Assembly (NCBI GenBank): GCA_035079385.1
Contig: JAVHKY010000025.1
Span: forward strand, 21,345,294-21,409,293
DNA length: 64,000 nucleotides
Direction: 5' to 3'
From: Aspidiotus rigidus
Lineage: Eukaryota > Arthropoda > Insecta > Hemiptera > Diaspididae
Shown: in pieces, positions 46,973-57,157 of the stretch
How the letters are laid out: every line of letters begins with the position of its first letter
Position numbering within the stretch: position 1 is the first letter of the stretch
Position numbers and translations under genes: made by a program
Notes under the pieces: model-generated
Told to the model about the DNA's origin: nothing
The model's database searches: none
The model's input: the letters and a program-made list of their open reading frames with translations, nothing else

Positions 46973-47908
46973 CTAAAAGCAATGATTAACGGCCGCGACA
47001 ACGAAAGGTGGTTTCTTCTTCGGATCTTTGTCGTCGGCCTGCTTAAAGTATACCGTCACACCGGGCGGCTTTCTATTAAATAGATAGCGGAATTTGCTGC
47101 TCACTGTTTCGCGTACATGGATCTTCGGTTTATGGTACAAACTTTTTGGAATGAGACGAGCCTGAATCGGTTCGCCCTCTTCGTCCGACGTCTCGCTGTC
47201 ACTCTCGCCCATTTCAGAACGCGCTTTTATGATACGCTCCTTCAACATCTGCTCTCTCATCATCTTCTCCTCGTTGATACGCTTCAAATTCCGTGACTGC
47301 CTCAGCTCTTGAGCGCGATTCGTGCGCGGTTGCGAATCCGAATAAGAAGACGAGGGTTTCTTCTCCGGAATGTAATCTTGTTCATCTTTTTGGCCGTACA
47401 TGTACGTAGAGGCGGCGTCCATTTTCTCCTTTTCTTTGTCCTTACCCGGAGTGTTGCCTTTGGTTTGAATAACCACAGACGATGTAACAGATTGCAGTGG
47501 TCCATGGGTTATATCCGAGGTGAGAGGCGCGGTCACGCTACTCTCTGTGACGGGTGCTTCGCCAGGAACAGCGGATGCTTGTGTCGCATCAGTTGCCGCA
47601 GTGTCAGTGGCCGCCGACACCATAGTTGGTGCATCCGCAGCTGGCGTTTCTTCTGGCGCGCCTTTGACGGATTGAGCTACGGTCTGCTGCGAAATATCGA
47701 CCGGGACTTTGGAGGATGGTTGCGCGGTTTCTGGAGGGGGTATTTGCTCTGGTTCGATTGTTTCCGCTACTGAGGCGACCGGCGTATTTGCAGTGGTTGC
47801 GGGAGCTGTCGCTGTCTCGCCTTTCACCACTGTTTGATGACTTTCATTTTTCGAATCGCGGAACTTCTTCTCCGCCGCTTTGTTCGCGTCACGCTTAAAA
47901 AACTGCAT
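46973..47908 (-). CDS. Uncharacterised single-exon protein (311 aa), nested in the Rox8 intron
   Basis: An intact 311-codon frame on the minus strand, with a TGA in frame a few codons before the chosen ATG (47906-47908), so the start is well supported. Layout: residues 1-30 basic and charged (QFFKRDANKAAEKKF); 32-150 Ala/Thr/Pro/Val-rich and probably disordered; 198-232 a charged helix (RQSRNLKRINEEKMMREQ), coiled-coil-like; 235-246 acidic with SDSETSDEEGE, resembling casein kinase 2 sites; 250-311 a basic, aromatic tail (KSLYHKPKIHV, FRYLFNRKPPGVTVYF), the part most likely conserved. No signal peptide or membrane segment. Codon use is GC-richer than the intron, supporting a real gene. Function unknown; I do not recognise the family. 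It could be a retrogene, but no poly-A tail is seen. Confidence 0.75.
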   Translation of the reverse strand: MQFFKRDANKAAEKKFRDSKNESHQTVVKGETATAPATTANTPVASVAETIEPEQIPPPETAQPSSKVPVDISQQTVAQSVKGAPEETPAADAPTMVSAATDTAATDATQASAVPGEAPVTESSVTAPLTSDITHGPLQSVTSSVVIQTKGNTPGKDKEKEKMDAASTYMYGQKDEQDYIPEKKPSSSYSDSQPRTNRAQELRQSRNLKRINEEKMMREQMLKERIIKARSEMGESDSETSDEEGEPIQARLIPKSLYHKPKIHVRETVSSKFRYLFNRKPPGVTVYFKQADDKDPKKKPPFVVAAVNHCF

Positions 47909-49560
47909 CTTTATAGATCACGGATACAATTTCTTTGTTCGAAGCCGCTAAATGGCTTAGCGCGGTCGGTATGGGAGTGAAAAATACGTTTTTCTCTTTT
48001 TTTTTTTTAAGTGCTTAGCAACGTAGGAACGATACACGAGACGGTGAGCACGATGTTATTTGTACTCGCGACAAAATTCGCGTGCGTGGTGCAAGGAAAA
48101 AACGTCGAGCGTGGATTATTAATTTACCATAGCAGGAAAGTAATACCAGACGAGGCGTTGATGTTGTATGAAGGATAAGAGCGATATTATGACGTCACGG
48201 TCCTGTGGGCTGTTTAGTACTTTCATAACAGTCTAAATTAATTTACGTTCGATAGAAGATCGTTAACATATGATAGAGCGAGAGTCGAATGGCCATCTGT
48301 TGGAGAGAGAAAAGCGTAAGCTATGTTGATATTTTTTAATGCTCGAGGAACATCATGTGGTAAGAAAAAGAAGACAATTTTCGCGTCTCGGCGAGTGAAC
48401 GTACTTAATTTTATATTCAATCATTTCTCTTAGAAATAACCTTCAGCAAACGAGTTTTCCCTGGGAAAAAAAATTATTTTCAGCCGTCTCGAACAAATTC
48501 ACCTTAGATGCTTCTTACCTTGTTTCACGCTCGTGCATATTACTCAAAGTTTGAAACACAGCTTCGAGGCGGACACAGAACGAACTCGTATAAAATCTGA
48601 AGCAGTTTGTTTAACGTGAGCCACAATTGTGGATAATTAATCGAGCGTTTATCGAATGAAATTCCAACAGAATACTCCGCGATACTTGATTTTCATGAAT
48701 AATTTAATGTCGAGCTGTGCTTTCCGGAAAGTTATTTGGCTCGCTGCCTAATGCGAATGAAATGAACTGAAATTTCGGTATCGTGACCTATTTTTGAATC
48801 TTTTAATGTAGACCGATCATCATCATCTTCCGTTACTCATGCATAAAGTATTTGACGACGGGATAAAACTGAATCATTAGAGTTTATACTGTCAGATAAC
48901 ATATCGAAATTGGGTTTGTATGATATTCTCACCCCTTGCTTCAGAAGAACGCTCTAATGTTTACGAGAACTGAATTTTCTTTTATTTTCTAGCGCGCAAA
49001 AAGGATTAGTTAGGAAATGGGTGAAAATGAAATTTTCAGCATTGAACAGTCAGTGTCAGACTAATACTCCTACCTAACTTTCCTTGAAGACTCATAATCT
49101 TGGAAAGTAAGCATTGGTCAATTATTGAAGCATATAAGTGGCGGCCCTTGATCCAGTTCGAGGATTTGGAAAAATTGTGAACCTAAAGCTTTGTGGTTTC
49201 GAGGGGAAACTTTGACCAACTTCGGGAACTTTTAGAAATTTTGAAACCGAGCTATGAATGTAAAAAGCAAATTGTAGTACCGAAGAGATCGAGGATTTTA
49301 ACCACATTTAAGGACGTGGAAAAGTTTGCTTTGGTCGCAGCTCGTACGATGGCTGGGTGTGCTTACGATAGGACAAATGAACTCGTGAACGTTCAATATC
49401 ACTACGTCAACTCTGCACTTCGTTACACAACACACCGCCTTTTCTGCTCAATCATGAATTTCTACAACCATTCTAAATCTTCCTGACATGTTTCTTCTTC
49501 TTTTTTGCCAAAACTTGGTGAATAAAATCGAATCCGCAATCTATAGCCACTTGTTTACTG
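47909..49560. other. 5' flank of the nested gene and unique intron
   Basis: The presumed 5' untranslated region and promoter of the minus-strand gene lie just above 47908. A TGACGTCA octamer (near 48190-48197) sits about 280 bases upstream of the start and may be a chance CRE. At 49140-49260 there is a diverged piece of the GACTTGG monomer family (AACTTTGACCAACTTCGGGA). No other gene. Confidence 0.4.
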
Positions 49561-49567
49561 GGCAACA

Positions 49568-50018
49568 AAAACACTAAATCGATTATCGCGGTCGCTATGA
49601 CGCTTGGCTGCTTCTGTTACCCTCAACACCAAATATTATATGCGAGTTTAGTGCAACGCTACCGACGCAAAGTGGTTGTCAGAACACGTACCGTCATACA
49701 TCTTCCGTCAACCTTCAAGAGCCTACCAATCATTTACCGTTTCATTCAGATTTGAATGGACACTCATGCATTCCGTTACCCCCAACACACAAATTTTGGT
49801 GACGTGATGGCTCATCAATTTGTAAGCCTCAGAGGTACATCATACAACCTGCCGCTGTATAGTTACTCAACTCAGACGTTACTCAATAAAACCGCTAAAT
49901 TGATGAGCAGTGACGCAATGACGTTTGACTGCTTGTGTTACTCGCAACTCCAAGTATTATATGCGAGTTTGGTGCAACGCAACCGACACAAAATGGTTGC
50001 GAGAACGCGTGCGTTATA
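49568..50018. repeat. Two direct copies (~130 bp each, ~318 bp apart) of a dispersed repeat
   Basis: 49568-49700 and 49886-50018 share AACACTAAAT / AACCGCTAAAT, TGACG(C/T)TTG-CTGCTT-TGTTAC, ATTATATGCGAGTTT(A/G)G and GCAACGC(T/A)ACCGACGCAAA. In reverse complement they match the ACTAAACTCGC family at 11.56-12.3 kb. Confidence 0.7.
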
Positions 50019-50231
50019 GCCTATGTTTATATGAGCAATAAATTGTGGTTCCAGGAAAGGAGGCGGTCTTCGACCTTGTTGATGTTCGGCTTTCATCGAT
50101 TCTAACGGCTTATTGAATTAGCATTAATAAAATTATCAAAATCGATTATCAAAAACGAAATTCGAAAATTGTCTATAGAATTGGTTTTTATCTCGTCACA
50201 ATTGCCGTAGATAATGAAAGAGACTCATCGT

Positions 50232-50262
<31 letters not shown>

Positions 50263-52635
50263 CACATGTTGCTTCGTTCATCCTTCTCGTCTCAAATTTA
50301 CGTGCTGTCATTCTCTCGTCTCCCCTCTCAATTCTTCTCTCATTGCACATTTCTTTTTTCATGTATATAATATATTTTTCTCTTTGTCATGTACGATTGC
50401 TCTTTCGATCTACTTCAGTCTGTTTGATTTTTCATCCTTCTCGGACAACGAGAGAAATTTGGATGTTCCCAGTAGAGTTCATGGACCTCAGCTTTCAGAG
50501 TAGTAAAATTTAAGCCGGAGAAACACAGTCATTTATTTTGATAGAAATATTATTACGTACCATGTTCTCTACTCGAAAGAAGTGCTTTCAAACTGATGGC
50601 GAAGAAGCAGTTCATTGCATCGGAGGTGTGAGACCTTCAAAAGTTTGAAACCAACGATTTAAGCCACGTGTACTCTATTCCCACTACTGTTTAAAAACAA
50701 AGTTGCATGCATCACGTCAATGAATTTCAATGAGGCTTTTTATTTTTCTCCACCTATAGCTGTCCCGCAAGTTAATAAAGGCAACGTACCGAATATGAAT
50801 CGATTCCTGTCTCGAAAGAAATGTTGTTTTGTTCAACTGCATTTGTGGGTTGTCAGTTCGGTAAATACAAAAGCACTCGTAGTATATGATATGCTTCGAC
50901 TAAAGAGAAGATGTAGGTGGATCGTGTAGGTGTTTCAGAGTTTCTATGACGAGCAAAGAAGCAGGTCGAAACACATGCAGATTTTAACACACAGTGTAGA
51001 AAAAATAACTGTAATACGGGTAGGGCTAGAGAAGACGAATGCGGAAGATAAGAAAGTGTGAGATAGGAATGGTTGATTTAAAAACAAGAGAGGATGACTC
51101 CTTTGTATTGGAAAGCTCTGTTGTAGAAAGTTGAAGAGATCTATCAAAGATTTCCAACTTTTCCTTCCGAAGTTGTGTTAAAATTGAGGATTGAAAAACG
51201 CGGTGGTAAATTTATGCATTTTCCATAATATCAAGATTCTACAATAAATATTGATTTTCCTTTATAAATTTGAAAACAGACGCTTAATTCGAGTTTTGGA
51301 TGCTTTGAAAAGCGAAATTCCTGTCCTGAATGCTCGTTAGAAGGTGGAAAAGGATATACTTCAGAGTTACGTGATTGTAGGGTGTTTAAAGTCCTTCGGA
51401 ATAGGTATCAGAATGAGGTGATGCAATCGATTCTCAACAAAGTTCGTAGTAAATGCCCTTCTTTAGAATTCCTTCGTTGAAATCAAGATTCATTGCTAAC
51501 ATGATGTACAATAGTTTAAAGTGAAAGAAGTTCGAATAAAGACATGAAACACTTTTAACCGCGAAAATCATTCAATTCATCGCCTTTTTAAGTGCGTACA
51601 CGTTGTTGTAACAATCCGACTCGCTTTCTGCTCGCAATAAATTTTACACCCACAAAAAAACGTGTAGGCTATTTACCCCAGAGATTAATCCATCACAATT
51701 CCTAGGCCATTGTTTTCAACATTTTTCCCCCATATCACCTTTTCTTAATCGTGTAAAGTGAAAAATTTTCTATTCGCACATCTTTGTTTTCTTTCTTTCC
51801 TCCCCGTTCTTTTCATTGCCTTCGAAATTAGTTTTTATTCTCGCGGTTGTTTATTTGATTCTACACTTTCTCGAGTACTTGATTAGTTTTCTCACTACCT
51901 ACTTTTTTTCTTTTTTTTTTTTCTGCTATCGAACGTTGTATACCTTTCGCGTTGTTTTTTACGGTTCGCCTTCTCGGGCGAACTTTGCAGCAACGCTGAG
52001 AAAGAAGAAAGAAAATTAGTTCGGAAAGAGAGAAGAAGAAAAAAAAAATAGAAACGCGTTATTTTATTCCGATTTTAATTATGGGGGGATGAAAAATTAT
52101 TATCGAATTTATATGGCGAACTACTCTAACGTCTTCGTTTGCTAATTTTTCTTTGAATTATTGAGAGGAAGCTTTTCTTTTTATAGACTCAGTGATTAAG
52201 AAACGCTACCATTATTTAAGACGTTTTAGCGGAAATTCCTCACCGTATATTATAATACCAGCGAGCGAATAAAAAGAAAAATTTATTCTTCATTATCGTA
52301 AAATTACCGAAGATGTGATTACGACTTGGTGGCACCTTCGTGGATACGAATTTACGGCAAAGTTTAAGAAAAAATTGCGAGTTGGTCTTAGCGATGTTGT
52401 GGAATATAGGGGTTCTTAAACTGAATTCTAAATCCTGTTTTCAGATTATCGTGTACGATGCATTTGATATTTTTTGCTCTGCCTGAATCAATCGTTTTTG
52501 TTCTTGTTTTTGCCCATAATTTTCACTGCCTAATAATAAAATGCGTAGCCAAGAGTTCATTAATTCTTCTGTTTGTTTAAATCGAAAAATAGGAATAAGA
52601 TTTTCTCGAGTCTCCCCAGGTTTTTCCGAAGTTTT
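50019..52635. other. No gene seen
   Basis: Includes a T34-class run at about 50228-50261. From 51.5 kb the sequence looks unique. Frames of 99 codons or fewer carry no recognised motif. Confidence 0.45.
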
Positions 52636-52920
52636 ATTGTAGGTCGATCAGCGCTAGTATCGCGCAAAACGAATTGAGGAACAGCGCTGGAGGTGTGCGG
52701 AAGCCTTCCTGAGACCAATTAAAATACTATGCGAAAGCAACTGGTGGGAAATTTTGATGTTGGCTCTTCAAATTTCGTTCTCAGAATTTTTTATGAAAGA
52801 CCTCATTCTCGACTCATTGAGATGAATTGACATCCAAATTTAATAGAAAAGTCATCCTCATCCCGTTTTCTGTTCAGTCGTTTGTAGCGCTCTTAGTGGA
52901 TTATCGACTCATAATATTTT
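52636..52920. repeat. Dispersed copy of the 415-bp repeat family core
   Basis: Starts ATCAGCGCTAGTATCGCGCA and ends CAGTCGTTTGTAGCGCTCTT, bracketing an AAATTTCGTTCTC and GACTCATTGAGAT interior. Collinear with the units at 29.7-32.0 kb and with 41.06-41.32 kb. Confidence 0.7.
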
Positions 52921-53138
52921 AGTCTTTGATGAAAACTTTTCATTTGAAGTGATCATCGATTAACAATGAAATAAGCTAAATTTCTGAAGCGAAAAATAAA
53001 ATCGAGTGGATCACATTTTCTGCATAAGGAGAAATATTTAGCGCGTCAAGGTCGCTATTGAATTTTTAAATTATTGGAACATGTGGTGCAATATTCCCAT
53101 ATTATCCGTGGATGAAAATTGACTGTACCCGATGAACC

Positions 53139-53815
53139 ATGTCGACTTCAAATCGACTCACTAATTCGACTCAGAATCGACTCGAAGTTGAATTCCGTCC
53201 AATGTCGACCACAAAGCCACCTAAAATAATAAGAAGTCGATTCACAATCGACTGTTCTCTTTTTACCACCGACTTGTCGTCGACTTCAAAGTTGATTCGC
53301 CTGTCCGTATTAAAAGATTGATATCGACCAAATATCGATATCTATTTTGGGTCGACGGCAAAAGACTTGCAGTCGGCATAATTGAAATTCTCAATATAGG
53401 TCTCATTGTATAATTATGACTACATTCAGTTTCCAAATAGCGAAGTCACCGAACAGACAGAATGCTACAAGGGATGACTGTAGCTAGACTATGGATCGAT
53501 ATCGATTTGAGGTCGTTTCAAAGTGAACCAGCGCAGTATTTCCAGAGGACTAAAAACTTGACTGTCAATCGACGCCCCAAAGCAGTCGATTCGAGGTTGA
53601 TGAAAAAATTTGAGGTCGATCGTTATCACAGAACTACAAATCGACTTGAAATCGACTTAGCAAAGCAGTTGATTCCAGGTAGGCTGAGAGGTCGACTCGA
53701 AGTTGACCTGGAATCGATTTGGAATTGACGTGACAAATAAGTCGAAAAGGAGTCGAAATTTGTTGACTTCTATATCGACCTGATATCTACTTCGACCTAA
53801 AGTCGATTTCGACAA
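53139..53815. repeat. TCGA-rich degenerate repeat block
   Basis: I count 29 TCGA tetramers in about 680 bp, roughly ten times the random expectation, mostly as (A/G)TCGA(C/T)T(T/C) spaced 10-25 bp apart and often inverted relative to each other. The resulting frames are rich in Arg, Leu, Glu and Asp but look like repeat by-products. No family recognised. Confidence 0.75.
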
Positions 53816-54284
53816 TATTATATTGATGCCATTTTGACCAGAACTTCGAAGGAACAAAAGCGCGGTTTATGGGGTGGTAAATGAAGCCCAACCTTGTCCA
53901 GGCTTTGACCTGGGCTTTGTTGTTCACTGTACTATACAAGGAATTGTTGAATTGGGCCGATGTTATTCAGAAAAAAAAAAAAAAAAATGGCAATAGAAGC
54001 TGCTGATGATGAGTTGACTCTTGGAAAGATTATAGGCCGACCATCTCTACTCCAATAATTATTTTCAGTTCCAATGCATTGGTATGCTTATACTGTGCAA
54101 TTGATCGAGTTTCATTCAAAAGTGAGCAACTTACTGTCACCCTCAGTTTGCGCAATAGAGGACTCACGATGTTCACACATTCGTCAAACCGTGCACACAG
54201 AACAGTGACAGTAGACTTTTGTAGACGCCTCAGGGAAGGACTCGCACCCTTATAAGATGGTCATTAGAATCAAAGATTTAAGCA

Positions 54285-54582
54285 ATCGGTGGCATTGCCG
54301 AGGTGCTGGTGTGCTGGAGGCTGCTGGGTGAAGCGCTGAAATACTGGTCTGGTCTGTGCTCCTTTGCTGCAGTGCTGCTGTCATAGCTAATTGAGGACCT
54401 AAAGATATTCTCACTGTATAATTATACTGGTGTGTGAACAGATTTATAGAGGTCATCGGTGGCTTTGCTTGGTTGCTGGTGTGCTGGAGCCCGCTGGCCT
54501 CAGCGCTGGAGAGGTAATTTAGTCTGTGTTGCACTACTGCAGATACGCATTGATAATTGAGGACCTAGAGGTATTCTCATTG
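54285..54582. repeat. Tandem duplication of a ~130-bp segment
   Basis: 54285-54417 and 54455-54582 both read ATCGGTGGC(A/T)TTGC, then GGTGTGCTGGAG, CTG(C/G)G, AGCGCTG, TTGATAATTGAGGACCTA-AG-TATTCTCA. Divergence is moderate. A 37-bp spacer separates the copies. Confidence 0.75.
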
Positions 54583-55574
54583 CCTGCAGTGAAGCTCAAC
54601 GGTGACCTTGGAATCATTTTGCAGTTATCTAATAATAATTATGAAGCATATTGAGCTTAAGTTATCCATAACGTAACCCTGTTTCTGAAGGAATTATTTA
54701 GATGTTAGTAATTACGTCATGTATGCGCTGGTATTATTCTCAAAGAGTCATCATTTCTCATCAGTCCACTGAAATATCATCCGCAGTAATTGTCTTTGCC
54801 TTGGTGTTGAAGGACCACGCGTGTTATTGGAACGATCTTCGTCTGAGAAGATTTCGTATCTTATTTTTACCGTTGCTGACTGCCGTTGAGATTCGAGTGT
54901 CAGGAAATTATTCAAGCGAAAACTGACCGAGAAAAGAAACTTGCTTGAGAAATTGACGAATTGGGAAAGTTGTCAGTGTGAAAAGACTTGTATGAGATAT
55001 TGGACATTGAAGAAGATGTGCCATATACCAAAGAGAGAACTTTTTGCAACACAAAAAATAAAGATCATGTTTCATATTGGTTGACGTCATCCAAAGTAAA
55101 CCAAGACCGCGCTTACCGTTAGACGTCATCAGCGAGGATATTCCTTCCCTGACTGCTCGCTCCATGACCAGTTTTATTTGCCTCAGTCGAGTACTGTGTA
55201 TATTGAGCTTACCAGCTACCTTTCCTCTTGTAGACCCGCTCCTTCCTTCTTTTTAGTCTAGTGCAAGTCAGTATACGCTAGTACATACTATATTCTAGAA
55301 CTGCGAATACAAATTTTGGAAGTTCCGTACCTCAGAAAAGACGTGGAACGTGTCAAAAAAATAAATAAAACGCCTTATTATCTTCAATAAATACCTTTGA
55401 AACGATAAAGTCGATTTCGTGTCGGTAGTCATCGACTAGCCGCCGCGGTGACCGCAAAATCGGTCTGCTTTTACCTATCAAGATGAACTTTGAATTGAAA
55501 ATTTCAGATTTTTCAATATTTGAATCTCGCCGCATCCAAATTTACCTTCATTTTTCAGCATTCAGTTTGTCAAT
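54583..55574. other. No gene seen
   Basis: Contains two GACGTCAT words near 55085 and 55120. Short frames only (94 codons or fewer), none recognised. Confidence 0.4.
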
Positions 55575-56470
55575 GTTCTGTGTTTTTTTCTTTCTATTGC
55601 TCGAAAACAAAATAAATGAAAATAAACAAAAATTAAACTACCGGTATTGGTCAGAGGCAGTAAAATTAAATTTATAAAAAATTCTCGACCGGTTTCGATC
55701 GTGCGGAGACGATCATCTTCAGGACTAGAATGAAAAGACGATGCGACGGTTAGTTGAAGAAAGGAGAGATAGGACGCGAACGAGAAATATCTGGACGGAA
55801 TCAAGATTAGACTGGTGACGAGTGACGAAAGCTTAGAAAAACTGAATGAAAGGATTTATGTAAGTAGATTCTAAATCGTTGAGCACGTTGTGGCCGGCGA
55901 TTCTAGCAACAATAGTCTCAGCTTCTTCCAATCGATTCATATTATAACTTTTGGTTCATGAAGGGAGAAGAGAGAACAGATAATTCTCGTACATAATTAT
56001 GTCTTGTTTGGAGTTGGAGGCAGTCGGAAGCGAACGCAGATTTGTTTCTATCCCCTTTGGTGTACGCTTGTTTTTGTTCTTGGAGGCAAATGTGAAATTT
56101 TCTTTTCGTTTGGCCAACGTATTCCGAAGCACAATCTTCACATTTTAATCTGTAGATCCTTGATTTCTGTGAGAGTGGAACAGGGTATTCAAGGCGAGTA
56201 AGATTAGATGTCTTAGAGAAAGTATGGAAGCCGACCCGGTACCCGTATGTCCTCAACGCAGCCGACGGTGCAGTGTCTCGGGAGGTGCTCCGCGGTAAAA
56301 TAGTCGCATCCATTTTTCGGTACAGCGGGTGAGGGGAGCGTTTTTTTATATAAAAAATTGCAACTAGCATTTTCCTGTTCCTTTTAAATTTAATTTTTCT
56401 GCCTCTAACTAATAGTTAAATTGTTATTCATTTTCATCTATTTTATCTATGAGTTCCAGCCCAATCTCTT
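55575..56470 (-). mobile_element. Second Penelope-like element remnant, flanked by inverted terminal copies
   Basis: A minus-strand GIY-YIG fragment (55942-56370) is bounded by about 100-bp inverted repeats: around 55575-55690 and 56370-56470. These share TAAATTTAATTTT(A/T)CTGCCTC, followed outward by TATTTTC-T-TATTTTAT-type words. PLEs are known for complex terminal repeats (pLTRs) that may be inverted. The 3' flank carries the pattern CTGAAGATGATCGT...ACGATCGAAACC (minus strand, 55693-55722). No reverse transcriptase is present, so the copy is truncated. Confidence 0.75.
55942..56370 (-). pseudogene. PLE GIY-YIG endonuclease fragment
   Basis: A 142-codon frame with RIYRLKCEDCASEYVGQTKR (GIY becomes RIY; YIG becomes YVG), then FHICLQEQKQAYTKG and a degraded KSAFAS-CLQ where PLEs have SAxAxH. 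Loss of the Gly and of the catalytic-region His argues it is dead. Upstream residues include TYGYRVGFHTFSKTSNLTR, the linker after the RT thumb. It differs clearly from the 20.8-kb copy, so the two are from separate PLE lineages. Confidence 0.75.
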
Positions 56471-57054
56471 GTATCTTGATTTTTTCGGTGTTTTTATTCT
56501 ATTTTGTAATTTGTTCCTTTTATTTCAATCAACTTTCATTTAGTGATTTTATTTTAATCTTGTGATTTTCAACCCCCTCCCTTTTTTTCTACTTTTTGAC
56601 TTTGATTATACGTTGGTTTGGCCTGCTATCTCTGGTTTCAGTTATTTCATACGTTACCTTCTCCATCGTTATAAAATGTATTCATAAATGTTGCTGTCGT
56701 CAAGAATCAATCAAGATATCGGTAGAGCGTAGACGCTAGTAGCACCTATAAGTGTAGTGTAGGTCAACACGTGTATCTATTCAATTGAGTGTAAATTGAG
56801 TCGTCTGAACCTCATAATTTTTTTTCTTCAGAATCAACCGATTTGAGTGTTCAAAAAATTTTTATAAGAAGCCTTACTTAGTGTTTTTCGGCCTAGAAGG
56901 ATATTTTAGAGTGATGACAGCCAAATATAGAGGCTTCCAACTTCGGGATCCGTTCTACCAGATCAATTTTAAATTATGATTCCAAATATTTTTAGAAGTC
57001 CAAATAAGTTGAAACTTGAAATTATTACATTTTTGCGTTTCTTATGTGTTGCAG
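56471..57054. other. Intron end before the third exon
   Basis: Starts T-rich up to about 56600, perhaps still PLE terminal DNA. The acceptor tract CTTATGTGTTGCAG closes the intron at 57054. Confidence 0.5.
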
Positions 57055-57157
57055 GATGCTGAAAGTGCAATAACGGCTATGAACGGACAGTGGTTAGGCA
57101 ATCGTAGTATAAGAACGAATTGGGCGACCAGAAAGCCACCAACGTTAAAAAACGACA
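57055..57157 (+). CDS. Rox8: TIA-1/TIAR/Rox8-like RNA-binding protein, exon with end of RRM2
   Basis: Internal exon of 103 bp after acceptor TTGCAG; donor GTAAGT starts at 57158. It begins in phase with a GAT codon and encodes [20 protein letters not shown] followed by [14 protein letters not shown], then one base of a split codon. This is the last helix and strand of RRM2 and the start of the linker to RRM3. The NGQWLG and [10 protein letters not shown] motifs are near-identical across TIA-1 family members. RRM3 and the C-terminal low-complexity region should follow, but I could not find them between here and 64000. Confidence 0.95.

Larger units (their letters stand above)
33054..57054 (+). 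other. Intron of the TIA-1/Rox8-like gene, about 24.0 kb
   Basis: Runs from GTAAGT at 33054 to the acceptor TTGCAG at 57049-57054. It contains the virus-like AT-rich block, several repeat families, a nested minus-strand single-exon gene (46973-47908) and a second PLE remnant. Size is unusual for a constitutive intron within one RRM and comes mostly from insertions. Confidence 0.85.

Noticed and set aside
47302..47898. Frames on both strands overlapping the nested gene (for example 47309-47773 plus)
   Set aside because: Shadows of the 311-codon gene in other frames, with Arg/Gly-rich composition typical of antisense of Ala/Thr/Pro codons.
53139..53857. Leu/Glu/Asp/Arg-rich frames that look like a repeat protein
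   Set aside because: They come from the TCGA-rich repeat, change frame and strand, and carry no start or splice context.
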